From: Amoebidium appalachense
Taxonomy: Eukaryota > Ichthyosporea
Assembly: GCA_963693365.1 (NCBI GenBank)
Contig: CAVNZM010000002.1
Coordinates: 10,478,001 to 10,542,000, forward strand
Length of the DNA stretch: 64,000 nucleotides
Reading direction: 5' to 3'
In this document: positions 1 to 23,580 of the stretch, one piece after another
How positions within the stretch are numbered: the stretch's first letter is position 1
Layout: every line of letters begins with the position of its first letter
The notes under the pieces: generated by a model
Told to the model about the DNA's origin: nothing
Database searches by the model: none
What the model saw: the letters and a program-made list of their open reading frames with translations, nothing else
Made by a program: the position numbers and the translations under genes

Positions 1-150
1 ACCTGGGCAGCAAACAGGAGGAAACACTACGTGCATGGCACAGAGCACACAGGGCAAACTGGCATGCACTATTCACATAACAGGCAGAGAGAATCCATAC
101 GTATTGTATCAAACATGCGCATACAACTCCTTATCCTCGAAAGCCCTCCC

Positions 151-151
<1 letters not shown>

Positions 152-186
<35 letters not shown>
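152..186. repeat. Poly-C tract
   Basis: An uninterrupted run of about 35 C lies downstream of the Derlin stop codon. The 256 bases before that stop contain no other recognisable feature. No AATAAA on the minus strand was found here. Confidence 0.9.
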
Positions 187-188
<2 letters not shown>

Positions 189-256
189 GGCAAGTCCAAA
201 CCAAAAACCAAAACAAACAATAAAAACAAAAAGATAGCCACCCAAATGCCCCCCTT

Positions 257-5644
<5,388 letters not shown>

Positions 5645-7206
5645 CTTGCCGTGTGTGTGTGCACAACAGCTAGTATGCGGCCGTAGGTATAGCAATAACT
5701 TAAGCGTGGCGCTGCCTGCTCGTGCCGGTATGTGCTTTTTAAACTGCAGTGCTGATGTTCCTCTCCGCTAGCTAAGCCGGGAAAGTCATAATATGAGACA
5801 ACGAGGACTTCAAACAAAAAAAGGCGGTTCGGGTGGCACGGAAGGAGCCTGCGTGCAGCGCTATATACGTAAGTGTGTGTGTCTGTAGTGTCAAACTCCA
5901 TACGAACGCGTGGGTAGCCTAGCGTGGATGCGGCCGAACAGAGTTAAGATGTGAAGCAGCAACCTGGCAAAGGCAGCTGGGGTCCCAAACAAAGAGAGGG
6001 TACACTAAACGCCCCTTAGGCACGAGGAACACGTCTAGGCAGAAGTAGTTGGGGTAGGTGACTGTGGAAAACTAACTACAAGCTATGCAGCAATATACTT
6101 GTGTGCGTGTTACTTGCTGTTGACCTATTTTTTCTACGTTTTCTGGACTTGCATGACTGACTGCTGTGAAAAAACTATTGTAGTCATAGTCTACACCACA
6201 CGGCAACTTGTGAGTGACGCCTGAGGGTACTGTAAAGTAAATTTTGCGGCTTTTGGCCGTTCAACCTGCAGTTGCCAGTCGGCAAGGCCGGCATGCAAGA
6301 CTGCTGACTTGGCACATTTTGATTGGCGGACTGAAATTCCTGTGATCACCGCAGCCCAGGCACTGGCAGGCAGCCCTGAGCTAGCCTGCAGGGCCAGGCA
6401 ATAGTCAGTAGATGTCCCTCATTTTATTAAACTATATTAGAGAACATTAAATAGTTTTTCCCTCTTTAGCTCAGTGGTGAGCAGTGTGGAGTGATAAATG
6501 GTGCTCTCATGTATATTGAACAGCATAAATTTTTGTGCGTGGGTGGCGGATGCCAAATATGGCGAATTATTGTTACCAATTATAGGAAAAGACATCACGG
6601 ACATTTTCCATTTCCCTTTTTTATATCTTTATCCAACAAAATCTGTTTAAAAGGATTTAAACAATTTTTGTACTCTATGCGGGTGGCTTAAAACATTATT
6701 TATCATTATAGCGCTTGGTATTTGGAAAGCCACCAGCTTTGCAGCAGCTCCGTGCACGAAAAAGCTTTTGGAACGAAACAAGTGCTTTCGTAAACTTTGT
6801 GACGTTCTGCCAGCAAGTGCGGCCCAAGAGTTCAACGGCAAAGAAAGAGAACTAAGAAAAAGAAGGTGTGTTTTTGGGAGTAGAAAAGAGTGTCTTCTTC
6901 TGCCTTCTAAACCACGCAATATCCCGTGGGCTGTTCCACAAGAAACAAGCACTGATTCCGGCATCTACACCTGCACCTTGGTATTGAAAGGCAGAGCTAG
7001 CAAGGCTGTGAAGGTCTGCGCCTCCCACACAATTTTCCTCCTAGTATCACAGGAACAAGCAATACAAGTGTAACATGCGAGAGTTTTGCTTTTAATTAGG
7101 AATAGGGAAGCGTTCGGTCTTTGTGCTGGTGTGCGGACATGATACTGGGTAGTGGGGCTGTGATGTCACGAGGGGTGCTGATTGAAGCGTTTCAACAGGC
7201 ACAAAG
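5645..7206. other. Divergent spacer between Derlin and PFK
   Basis: About 1.56 kb separate the two start codons. The DNA is unique and less GC-rich than the exons. An ATTGG (inverted CCAAT) lies at 6322-6326 in GATTGGCGG. A tRNA A-box-like string sits near 6466 with no matching B box. Open frames such as 6768-7073 match nothing I recognise. The spacer presumably holds both promoters. Confidence 0.5.
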
Positions 7207-14866
<7,660 letters not shown>

Positions 14867-15749
14867 GTGGGCTATTATGGCCCAGTAGACACAAAGGGGT
14901 GTCATGAAATGTATGTGTGTGGTGGAAGGCGGTTGTGCTATGGGTGACGGAAAGTGGTATATGGTAGATTATGTTTATGTGTAAGGTAGTAGGGTTGAGT
15001 ATGCGAGTAATGAAGCCATGTACACGGTTGAGTGAAAGAATGTTGTGCATGAAGTTATTTTGGTGGCGGGGCGATTCGTATTTGAGGGTATCTGGAATGT
15101 TGGTTCTGTGTATGATCACCCACCAACTGCTAGGCATGATCGATAGCCGTACCATATTGGGGGGTGGGGGGGAGGTGCTGGTCAGCAGCAGCAGATGTCA
15201 TGGACATATGAGAGAGTATATGATAATGACGTAGAGATAGCATTGTTCGGTATGGCATTATGGAACTGGCTGGGTGGCACCAACATGGCCATACGTACAA
15301 AATGGGGATGCAATTGTCTGTGTATTTGGCCCACCCCAAGGCAATGCTTACACAGTAAAACGGAGGTATGAGTTCACGCGCCTTGGCCCCAATCGCAATA
15401 TATATATGTACATTTTGTATAGACGTGCAGACGTGTCTTCCCCCCCCCCCCCCCCCTCCCCCCCGGCGGTACATAGGTGCTAGCCCACTTGCAACTGCAC
15501 AGCAGGTCAGGGCAGTGGCTGCACTTGCTGGCAGGGCTTGTTGGGCTTGGCAGAGGCCTAGCAGCAGGCTCATGCTGGCCTGGTGCCGGCAATGAGATGG
15601 TACCTGCTGTCCCACCTGAACACAGAGCAGGTCAGGTGGTGCCCGACAGTGCAAGTAGTGCCATTTGAATAGGGCATGCCAGCCAGCAAACAATGTCGAG
15701 CCCATATTGTTTCTTTGCTCTTTTGTCCTTCTAGGCCCCGCCCGCCCGT
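14867..15749. other. Convergent spacer between PFK and the CSC1-like gene
   Basis: This is about 0.88 kb of mostly unique sequence between two stop codons. It presumably holds both 3' UTRs. I saw no canonical AATAAA in a convincing place. C-runs lie at about 15440-15463. No gene was recognised. Confidence 0.5.
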
Positions 15750-16331
15750 TTAAATTTGTGTGTGTGCGGGGTGCGGGTGGGGGGGGGGAGGAGGGGGGGT
15801 GAACACACGTGTCAGGAAATTTGTGTGTGCGGGGTGCGGGTGAGGGGGGGGGGAGGAGGGGGGGTGAACACACGTGTCAGGAACAGCAGGGGGTGCGGTG
15901 AGGGCCGGGTGCACATAGGGCATGTGGTGGGGGCCAGGCATGGGCCCACCACAGCCAGGGTCAGCAGTCTCCTGCATGTGGCTTGTGGGCTGCAGGTCCA
16001 GGGTGCGGGCCAGGTGCAGGGGCATGTGCATGGTGGGCTGGTGGTGGTGGGCCTGCAGGTAGCGCCCACATGCAAGGGTGAGAGGTAGGAGGGGCACCAG
16101 CACCACTGCTGAGGGGGACAACTTGAGCCCCAGTGCCCCTATCATGGCCACCTGCAGCAAAGGGCATGTCAGCACGTGCTTGGGCGCCCATGGACCAGGC
16201 AGGCATGAAGAAAATAGCCCTAGGTTTTTGATTGGCTCATAAGCAGTTCCTTCCCCCCCACCAGTGTCTACTTATGCCAGCATCCCGTACAAATAATATA
16301 TTCTTCCGGGATTCCTATTGGTCCGTGCTAG

Positions 16332-16368
<37 letters not shown>

Positions 16369-19300
16369 GACGTTGGGCATTACTGGCTGGGTAGATGCTC
16401 AAGAGAGGGGGCAAACGTGAGGAGGGGGGAGGGGAGGGGGGGGGAGGTCCAACCTGGTATATGATGAGACCGGCCACGACCCAGCGGGCCACAAAAGGAA
16501 ACAACAGGCCACCGGACTGGTAGGTGGGGGCATGCAGCCACAGCGCCTGGTGGCGAGCAACCACATAGGCCCCGGCTATGTATGCGGCCACAAACAGGGG
16601 CACTAGTGGTGCCATGGTGCTGTACACCAGCCCCACCAGCAGGAACAAAGTGCCATCGGCAGCATCCACCCCGTATGTGGGTGGGGGCGGTGCCCAGGCC
16701 TCTTCTTTCTCCCTTGGGGTCTTGGCCAGCCACCTGGTCTTGGCCGTGACCACCAGCAGGGGGCCCAGTCTCAGCAGGGCCAGTGGCAGGGCGGCAGTGG
16801 CCAGCATGGTGTATGTGAGGAAGAATGTGGCCTGGGTGGGTAGGGCCTGGCCCAGCAGGGTGAACACCTGGGAGGGGTTGTCTGCTATCTGGGATATGCG
16901 CTGTAGCACCGTGCCGGCCAGCACAGAGCCAAGCAGCACGTTGACGACCTGGAACACCATCAGGATGGTGTACTGGCTCCGCTCAAGGCCACTGTGTGCC
17001 CACCACCCATACAGCACAGCAAGCCCTGCAGAAATGGTCAGTGCCCTAAACGTGACCTGGCAGTGCACCAGCTGCCAACCTGCATCATGGACAAATTTTA
17101 AACACGCGGCAATTCGGTATGGGAGGGTCTCATGCTAACCCTGTGGGGTGTTATGGTAAGAGATGATGAGCTTTGGAGCAATCCAGGGTCACAGGTTAAT
17201 TAATCTTCTAAGGTGGATTATGGAATGAAGGCGGCAAAGAGAGGATGGACAGCAAACAAGACTGGTTTTGAGAGCCAGCAGGTAAAGGAAGAAAGGGAGA
17301 GGGGGGTGGATGCAGCGGGCCATGGCATGTAGAAGGGAGCCAAAGGGGGCAGATACAGTAGGCAATTATGGGCAGCAGCATGTAGAAGATGCGCAGCGCC
17401 AGGGGGGGCAGAAAGCCCTGCAGAAACCCTCGCAGCAGGGGGCTGGCAGTGGTCAGGGGGGCCAGGAAGGGCAGGGCCGAGGACAGGGACTCCAGGCTGG
17501 TCAGGCCCTGCACAAAGGTCACGGGCACCAGGTAGAAGGCGCACAGCACAAACACGAGACATCTGCAGGGCCATGGTCAGCAGGGTGGGAAAAGTGGGAG
17601 GGGGGGGGGGGGGGCTGGCATGCACACTGCACAGGTTAGGGGACAGCAAGGTGTTGGGGCGTGGGGGCTTGGTGGAAGAATGGGCTTCGATAGGAACGAT
17701 CGAGATGTTGGGTGGTGCATGGTTGTCTGCGGGAGGGGAGCAAGCGAGGGAGGAGTACGGGAGGAACAGTTCATGTGAATGTGTATGTGCAAGTGGCCGG
17801 GGCAGTTGTGTGTTTTTTTTTGTTTTTTTTTTGGGGGGGGGGGAGTCCATGCCCAGCCAGGATCTTGCGTGCGGTGGCCCACGGGCCGATAAGTGGCACA
17901 TTGGGCCAGTACACGTCACGAGGCTCGGGGGCAGGCCTGGCCTGGTGCCTGGTCGGGTGGGCAGTGGTCTGCACCTGCATGGGTGGTCAGAGAGATATGC
18001 ATGCATGGGGGGGGTCAGAGAGATATGCATGCATGGGGGGGGTCAGAGAGATATACATGCATGGGGGGGGGTCAGAGAGATATGCATGCAGGGGGGGGGT
18101 CAGAGAGAAATGCATGCATGGGGGGGGGTCAGAGAGATATGCAAGCATGGGGGGGGTCAGAGAGATATGCATGCATGGGGGGGGTCAGAGAGATATGCAT
18201 GCATGGGGGGGGTCAGAGAGATATGCATGCATGGGGGGGGGTCAGAGAGATATGCATGCATGGGGGGGTCAGAGAGATATGCATGCATGGGGGGTTAGAG
18301 AGATATGCATGCATGGGGGGGGGGGGGTCAGAGAGATATGCATGCATGGGGGGTTAGAGAGATATGCATGCATGGGGGGTCAGAGAGATATGCATGCATG
18401 GGGGGGGGTCAGAGAGATATGCATGCATGGGGGGGGTCAGAGAGATATGCATGCATGGGGGGGGTCAGAGAGATATGCATGCATGGGGGGGGTCAGAGAG
18501 ATATGCATGCATGGGGGGGGTCAGAGAGATAAGCAGGCATGGGGGGGGTCAGAGAGATATGCATGCATGGGGGGTTAGAGAGATATGCATGCATGGGGGG
18601 GGGGGGGGGGTCAGAGAGATATGCATGGGGGGGGGGGGGGTCAGAGAGATATGCATCCATGGGGGGGGTCAGAGAGATGATATGCATGCATGGGGGGGGT
18701 CAGAGAGATATTCATGCATGGGGGGGGGTCAGAGAGAGATGCATGCATGGGGGGTTAGAGAGATATGCATGCATGGGGGGCAGAGAAATATGCATGCATG
18801 GGGGGTTAGAGAGATATGCATGCATGGGGGGTCAGAGAGATATGCATGCATAGGGGTTAGAGAGATATGCATGCATGGGGGTTAGAGAGATATGCATGCA
18901 GGGGTCATCTATGCATGTTGGGGGCTAGCGAGATATGCATGCATGGTTGAAACATGCGTGCACGGGGCGATTATAATTAATGATGCATTCGAGGTCAGAG
19001 AAAGATGCATGAATTGGTGGGTTGGACAAATGCATGGGGGAGGGGGTTTCGAGAACCGTTTGCATGTGCAGGGAGGCAAAGGCTGGCCTTACTAAGCATG
19101 CACGGGGCAAATGGGGCAGAGAGGAGAGAAAAATTCAGGACCAGTGTGTGCACGTGGGGCCAAGTTGTGGCTGCATGGTCTGTAGAACTGCCCCCCCTGC
19201 CCCCCCTTCTCCCCCACTTCCCCTCCCCCCCATACCCCTCCCCCCAATCCCCCCTTCCCGCTTTCTGTACCGAATATCTTGGCTTTTTAGAACGGGGAGA

Positions 19301-21407
19301 TCGGTAGGAAAGAGAGAGGGGAGGGGAGGGGGAGGGGGGGGGGGGAATCAAAAGTCAGGAGTCCAAAAGTGCTTCACTGGGCTGACGACACATCTTTCTC
19401 TCTAATCTTCCTTTGGGGGCCGGGGGGGGGGGGGGGGGGGGGGGATTCAGGGATGGATCTTTGTATGGACATTTGGTGGGCCATGCAAGCAGGCAAGCAC
19501 GGGGCACCTGGGCCAGTGTTGTGGCCGGGGCCAGAGTTGGGTAGCTGATGAAGGCTGCCCCTAGCTGCCGGTGTGCTGTTGCCTGCTCGGCACTTACAGC
19601 ACTGTTGAGCCGTGCTAGCTCCCTGGGTGGGTTAGAGTTGTGCACTCAGGGCCCATAATTTTCTCCTTTTGTTTCCCACCACACCCACAACCATTTGAAA
19701 GCCTTTTGGACTGCTGACAGCAAAAACCAGAAGACACAAGAAGAAACAAAATTGGTCATCCAAAGGCTCCCCTCCCCCCCTCCCCCCCCCCCCCCCCCCA
19801 TCCCACACTTTATCCTCCCCCCCCACCCCCCCCCCCCCCCCCCCCATCCACCCCCCCCCCCCCCCCCCTCCCCCCGGGGATACTAGCGCACCTCTCGTAG
19901 TAATCAATGGAGTCCACCTTGGGGCCCCACAGGCCCCACATTCGTGTGCGGTGTGTGGGCCTCTCCACCGTCCCGTGTGCATGCACGTACATGAGCCTCT
20001 CGAGGGTGCGCCTGCACGTGTCCCTCTCCTCTGCCAGGCCCAGCAACCTGTGCACATGCACGACCACGTGCACGGCACTGACGGGGGTCTGGCCCAGCAG
20101 CACGTACAGCTGTTGCAGCTCCTCCCTGCTGGCCTGCACAGCCAATCATCGATCAGACTTGCAATGGCTGCACCATGAGTCCTGCCCTGCACAGTGTCCC
20201 AGCCCACCAGAATCAACAACATGAACACACAATTGCTCTTCTGTCTTCCCCTCCCCCCCCCCCCCCCCCCCCCACCCCACCCCACCCCCACACACACACA
20301 CACAGCCTACACCTGTGAGTGTATGTGCCACCGCCCCTACAGCCAAACCCCAGCACGTACCTCAGCAGGGATGTTGCGGACCAGTACTGTGTGCATGTGC
20401 ACAGGCCGGGTGTGCAAGTAGTGCAGGCGCAGCTGGGCATGCAGCAGGTAGTAGCGCCGCAGCTGTGCCAGGGCCATGCACGTGACCAGCACGGTCAGGG
20501 CCCAGTGCACCCACAGCACCCCGGCCCTCTCTGGCACATTAGCCATGCTCAGCATGTCCAGCCCAGTCAGCCCCCCCCCAGCCGTGGCATGGATGGGCAG
20601 CAGCACCACACAGACAAGTAGGCCCACAGCCAGGGCCAGCTCCAGCCCCATGCGGTACATGCGCACGTGGGTCAGGGCATCGGGCCCACAGCGGCCCACA
20701 AACGTGCTGTCCCCCATGCACACCGCATCCACCAGCCACGATATGTGCCCGGCCTCCCTGTGGCTCCTGCGTGCATGCCGGGGTCAGTCGCTCGTGCTTT
20801 TATATGCTTGAAGCCATTTGTCCCTCAGGAATGTCTCTCTTAAGACTGCCAACCCTCCCCCCCTCCCCCCCCCTCCCCCCCCCCCCCCCCCCCCCTGCAC
20901 ACACACCCACACACACACTACCCCGCCACCACCACCATTATCGGCACCACCACCCCTCTCCTTGGTGACAGATGCCAGGACCAGTTTACCTTCCAATGAG
21001 CTAAATTTATTCAACACCGGTACCCACTATTCATGTGTTATTCTTGTGTCTGTGCCTACATGTACAGGCATGTGTTACAATATTCTGGCGTGAGTGTGTG
21101 TGTTCAGTGTGTGTATGAATGTGCACATGTATGCCGAGTCCCATTTTGTGTGTATACATGAGCACGTGTGATCGACAAGTGTGTGACGGCATACCACGGT
21201 TCCACACTTTCATAATGATTACTGTTTTTAGTTGTGTGTGTGTGTGTGTGTAACATGTGTGCAGTCATGAACAGTGTTACACGGGGTGACCGTGATATTA
21301 ATTGAATTTGAATTTAGTAAGATAAATACTGCCATAATTTACCCCAAAAAGATAATAGACACCTACCAACCCTGGTAAATTTTTAAAAACATGCCTCCCT
21401 CCCCCTT

Positions 21408-21445
<38 letters not shown>

Positions 21446-21965
21446 ATGGGGAAATAATAGAACATGAGATATTTGGTTCCCGAAAAAATCACAACTTGTA
21501 TGTACATGTTTGTGTGTTGATTCACTGTTTTTGTACATGTTGTGTAAAGGCCCTGTGCAGACGGTAGCAGTGCGCTCGCGCATGTGAAGCCCAGGTGCAT
21601 GTGCCGCACACACACAAACCGGATGCTGCAGACTGACCTAAGCCCCACATGAGCTTGCCATAAACACAGCAGTAACCGTTGCGAAAATAGTTATTAAACA
21701 AAACTCATTTTCTGGGCCCATGTGCCCCCCCCCCCCCCCCCCTGTACACCCCCTTCTCCCCCCCCCCCTCCCTCCCCCCAAACACTCACCGTGGCATGGC
21801 GAATGTCATCCTCAGGGGCATGTAGACACGCTTGTGGCGGGGCCGCAGGGCCACAAAGGCCGCAGCCACGGCCAGGGCTATGGCAGCATTGAGCACCAGC
21901 GCCACCAAAAACGAGGAGGTGTTGTTGGTCGTGGCCTGCTGCGCACCACTAGGGTCTGTAGGCAT
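15750..21965 (-). CDS. CSC1/TMEM63-like osmosensitive calcium-permeable channel
   Basis: CSC1/TMEM63 proteins are multi-pass mechanosensitive cation channels of the DUF221 family. Eight phase-consistent exons (21790-21965, 20361-20766, 19892-20133, 19508-19622, 17853-17974, 17357-17562, 16454-17025, 15750-16151) give about 746 residues. Evidence includes an N-terminal membrane segment followed by basic RPRHKRVY, LSMANVPE and HTVLVRNIPAE before the cytosolic RRM-like region, KVDSIDYYER, GAAFISYPTL, APEPRDVYW, FLQGFLPPLALRIF, QVVNVLLGSVLAGT, QATFFLTYTML and LFLLVGLVYSTMAPLV. Exon 5 has a GC donor (CTGGCTGG then gcatgg), required by both phase and family alignment. The intron before exon 5 is a branch-site repeat array. 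The C-terminal tail is His/Pro-rich and made by a tandem duplication. The start is the first ATG before the first membrane segment. Confidence 0.93.
15753..15880. repeat. Tandem duplication at the 3' end of the CSC1-like coding region
   Basis: Two copies of a roughly 63-66 bp unit (aatttgtgtg...gtgcgggtg, G-runs, then gaacacacgtgtcagga) lie head to tail. They encode the last about 45 residues. The copy length is not a multiple of three, so the copies are read in different frames. The second copy supplies the stop codon. Confidence 0.85.
16335..16366. repeat. Poly-G tract in CSC1-like intron 7
   Basis: About 32 consecutive G lie in the intron before the last exon. The sense strand reads C. 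Confidence 0.9.
17975..18905 (-). repeat. Branch-site minisatellite, about 33 copies, in CSC1-like intron 4
   Basis: About 33 units of roughly 25-35 bp run from the exon 5 acceptor upstream. In the gene's sense orientation each reads CTCTCTGAC, a C-run, then ATGCATGCATAT. A minority of units carry CTCTAAC instead. The unit nearest the exon reads CTCTCTGACCACCCATGCAG and ends in the splice acceptor used. No AG dinucleotide occurs on the sense strand through the array. Copies differ mainly in C-run length. Open frames with a repeated ERYACMGG peptide on the other strand are artefacts. Confidence 0.92.
19775..19875. repeat. C-run cluster in CSC1-like intron 3
   Basis: Several C-runs separated by short spacers lie just downstream (in gene sense) of exon 3. 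The sense strand reads G. A second homopolymer, plus-strand G, is near 19423-19444. Confidence 0.85.
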
Positions 21966-23580
21966 CGTGCTGGCGGCCTAAATGGCGGCCTGGGAGGGTC
22001 TGGATATGTATGCCGCTGGAAAGGAAGGTTTGGGTGTCAAATTTGAGCAGAGCCCTCCTTCACGAGATTCCTAACACAGGTGCACTGTAAACAGGAAAAG
22101 GGGGAATGACAGGGAGTGGTTGTAGTGGTTTTAAAGGTTGGCAGGGGACGTAGGCGTGAACATACGCACACAGCCCTAGAGAAATCTAACCAGCTACAGA
22201 GAGGCTTACTATGAATATTGATCGTTATGAAATTTCACCTCCGTCTTAGCTTTGAGTGGTGGGCACAGGCGAGTCCCGCGTTCGATAGAAGCCCAACCTC
22301 ACTTCGTATACAGCTGTTGCCTTGCACATTGTGCGCGTAGGTGGTGGGGCAATGACTTATAAGGCCATGCCCTGCTCCTACAGTGCTATAGAGGTCTTCT
22401 TATTTTACTCCATTCTTTTCATACTGAGATAATGGCAGTGAATATGTAGACAGAATTTCATGCACATAGTTGTTCTTACTGTCTAACATAACCGCCTAAC
22501 CTGGCTGGAAGCTGTGCTGTGACGGCTAACCAAAAAGAAGCCGGTTCTCGGTGCACTGGGTAGGTGTCCCTTTGTCGAACACTATGAAAACAAACCGAAA
22601 TCCAAAACTGGACGTTGCAAGCTTAAGACATGTACGTAGTACTACGTACTTCGGGCAATTATATAAGAGCCTGCACATATATACGTGCAGCTCAACCACA
22701 GACAGTGGCCTGGACCTGCCTGGCGCAGGGCCGTGTTTTCCCCCTCCATTTGCCCTGTGCATGGCTGCTGATGTGCAAAGGCTGTGTGGGGGCATTGCGT
22801 GTGCTTGTGCAAAGGCCTCTATCATCTTGAAACGTGTGCTTATGGTTCGGTTCATTTGGGATGGGAGTTGGGACAACTCGGGGAAGTGATGGCACGAACA
22901 CGAAATCACCACCCATATGAGGTTATTATCTAAGGGCACTCATTGGGTGATTTATCGCATGGCAGCTTGAGCCACCACTGACCTCAGTGACCACTGAGGT
23001 TTGTGTGAGTCACACAGTCACTGTATGGACGTGTTTTCCCCCTCCATTTGCCCTGTGCATGGCTGCTGATGTGCAAAGGCTGTGTGGGGGCATTGCGTGT
23101 GCTTGTGCAAAGGCCTCTATCATCTTGAAACGTGTGCTTATGGTTCGGTTCATTTGGGATGGGAGTCGGGACAACTTGGGGAACTGATGGCACGAACACG
23201 AAATCACCACCCATATGAGGTTATTATCTAAGGGCACTCATTGGGTAATCGCATGGCAGCCTGAGCCACCACTGACCTCAGTGACCACTGAGGTTTGTGT
23301 GAGTCACACAGTCTCTGTATGAGACTCACCTCTTTCTTTGCACATAGAAAATATCACTCTGTCCTGCATGAACGAACTTAGCGTAAACATAGTTTAAAAC
23401 CAAACTTTCACACCACACCTAAAGCAGCTGGAGCAAAGTGGGCACGGTATCCCTTTGACTGCGACTGACACTTAGCGTTTTAGCACGGCAGTGTAAGTTT
23501 ATATACAGACCTTCCTACCGAGGCACACAGGCAGGCAGCAGCAAAGATCCACAGGGGGTGCACACAGGCAGGACGGCGCC
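21966..23580. other. Divergent spacer between the CSC1-like gene and Sec20
   Basis: About 1.6 kb separate the two start codons and presumably hold both promoters. The notable content is the roughly 298 bp tandem duplication listed separately, which includes palindromes. No gene was recognised. A string near 22250 resembles tRNA A and B boxes but they are too close together to form a tRNA. Confidence 0.5.
22733..23312. repeat. Tandem duplication of a ~298 bp unit with palindromic motifs
   Basis: The copy beginning GTGTTTTCCCCCTCC at 22733 recurs at 23031, an offset of 298. The end of the unit recurs at offset 294 because of a 4-base deletion. The copies differ at only a few positions, so the duplication is recent or conserved. 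Each unit ends with a perfect inverted repeat ACCTCAGTG-AC-CACTGAGGT (22981-23000 and 23275-23294). This is followed by the perfect odd palindrome TGTGTGAGTCACACA (23002-23016 and 23296-23310), which contains TGAGTCA. Confidence 0.9.

Noticed and set aside
6462-6520. tRNA-like A box (TAGCTCAGTGG)
   Set aside because: No B box or cloverleaf can be formed downstream. It is a single motif match.
6647-7073. Overlapping open frames of about 100 residues upstream of PFK
   Set aside because: Both strands are open, there is no family resemblance or splice context, and they lie in a promoter region.
17573-18885. Long plus-strand open frames with a repeated ERYACMGG peptide
   Set aside because: They are open only because the minisatellite lacks stop codons. 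The array is in an intron of the minus-strand gene.
17975-18905. Possible CRISPR array
   Set aside because: Units are contiguous tandem repeats with no unique spacers, inside an intron of a eukaryotic gene. The same holds for 38637-38892 and 39988-40620.
22245-22300. tRNA-like string with A-box- and B-box-like parts
   Set aside because: The two parts are only about 15 bases apart, too close for an anticodon arm. No acceptor stem was found.
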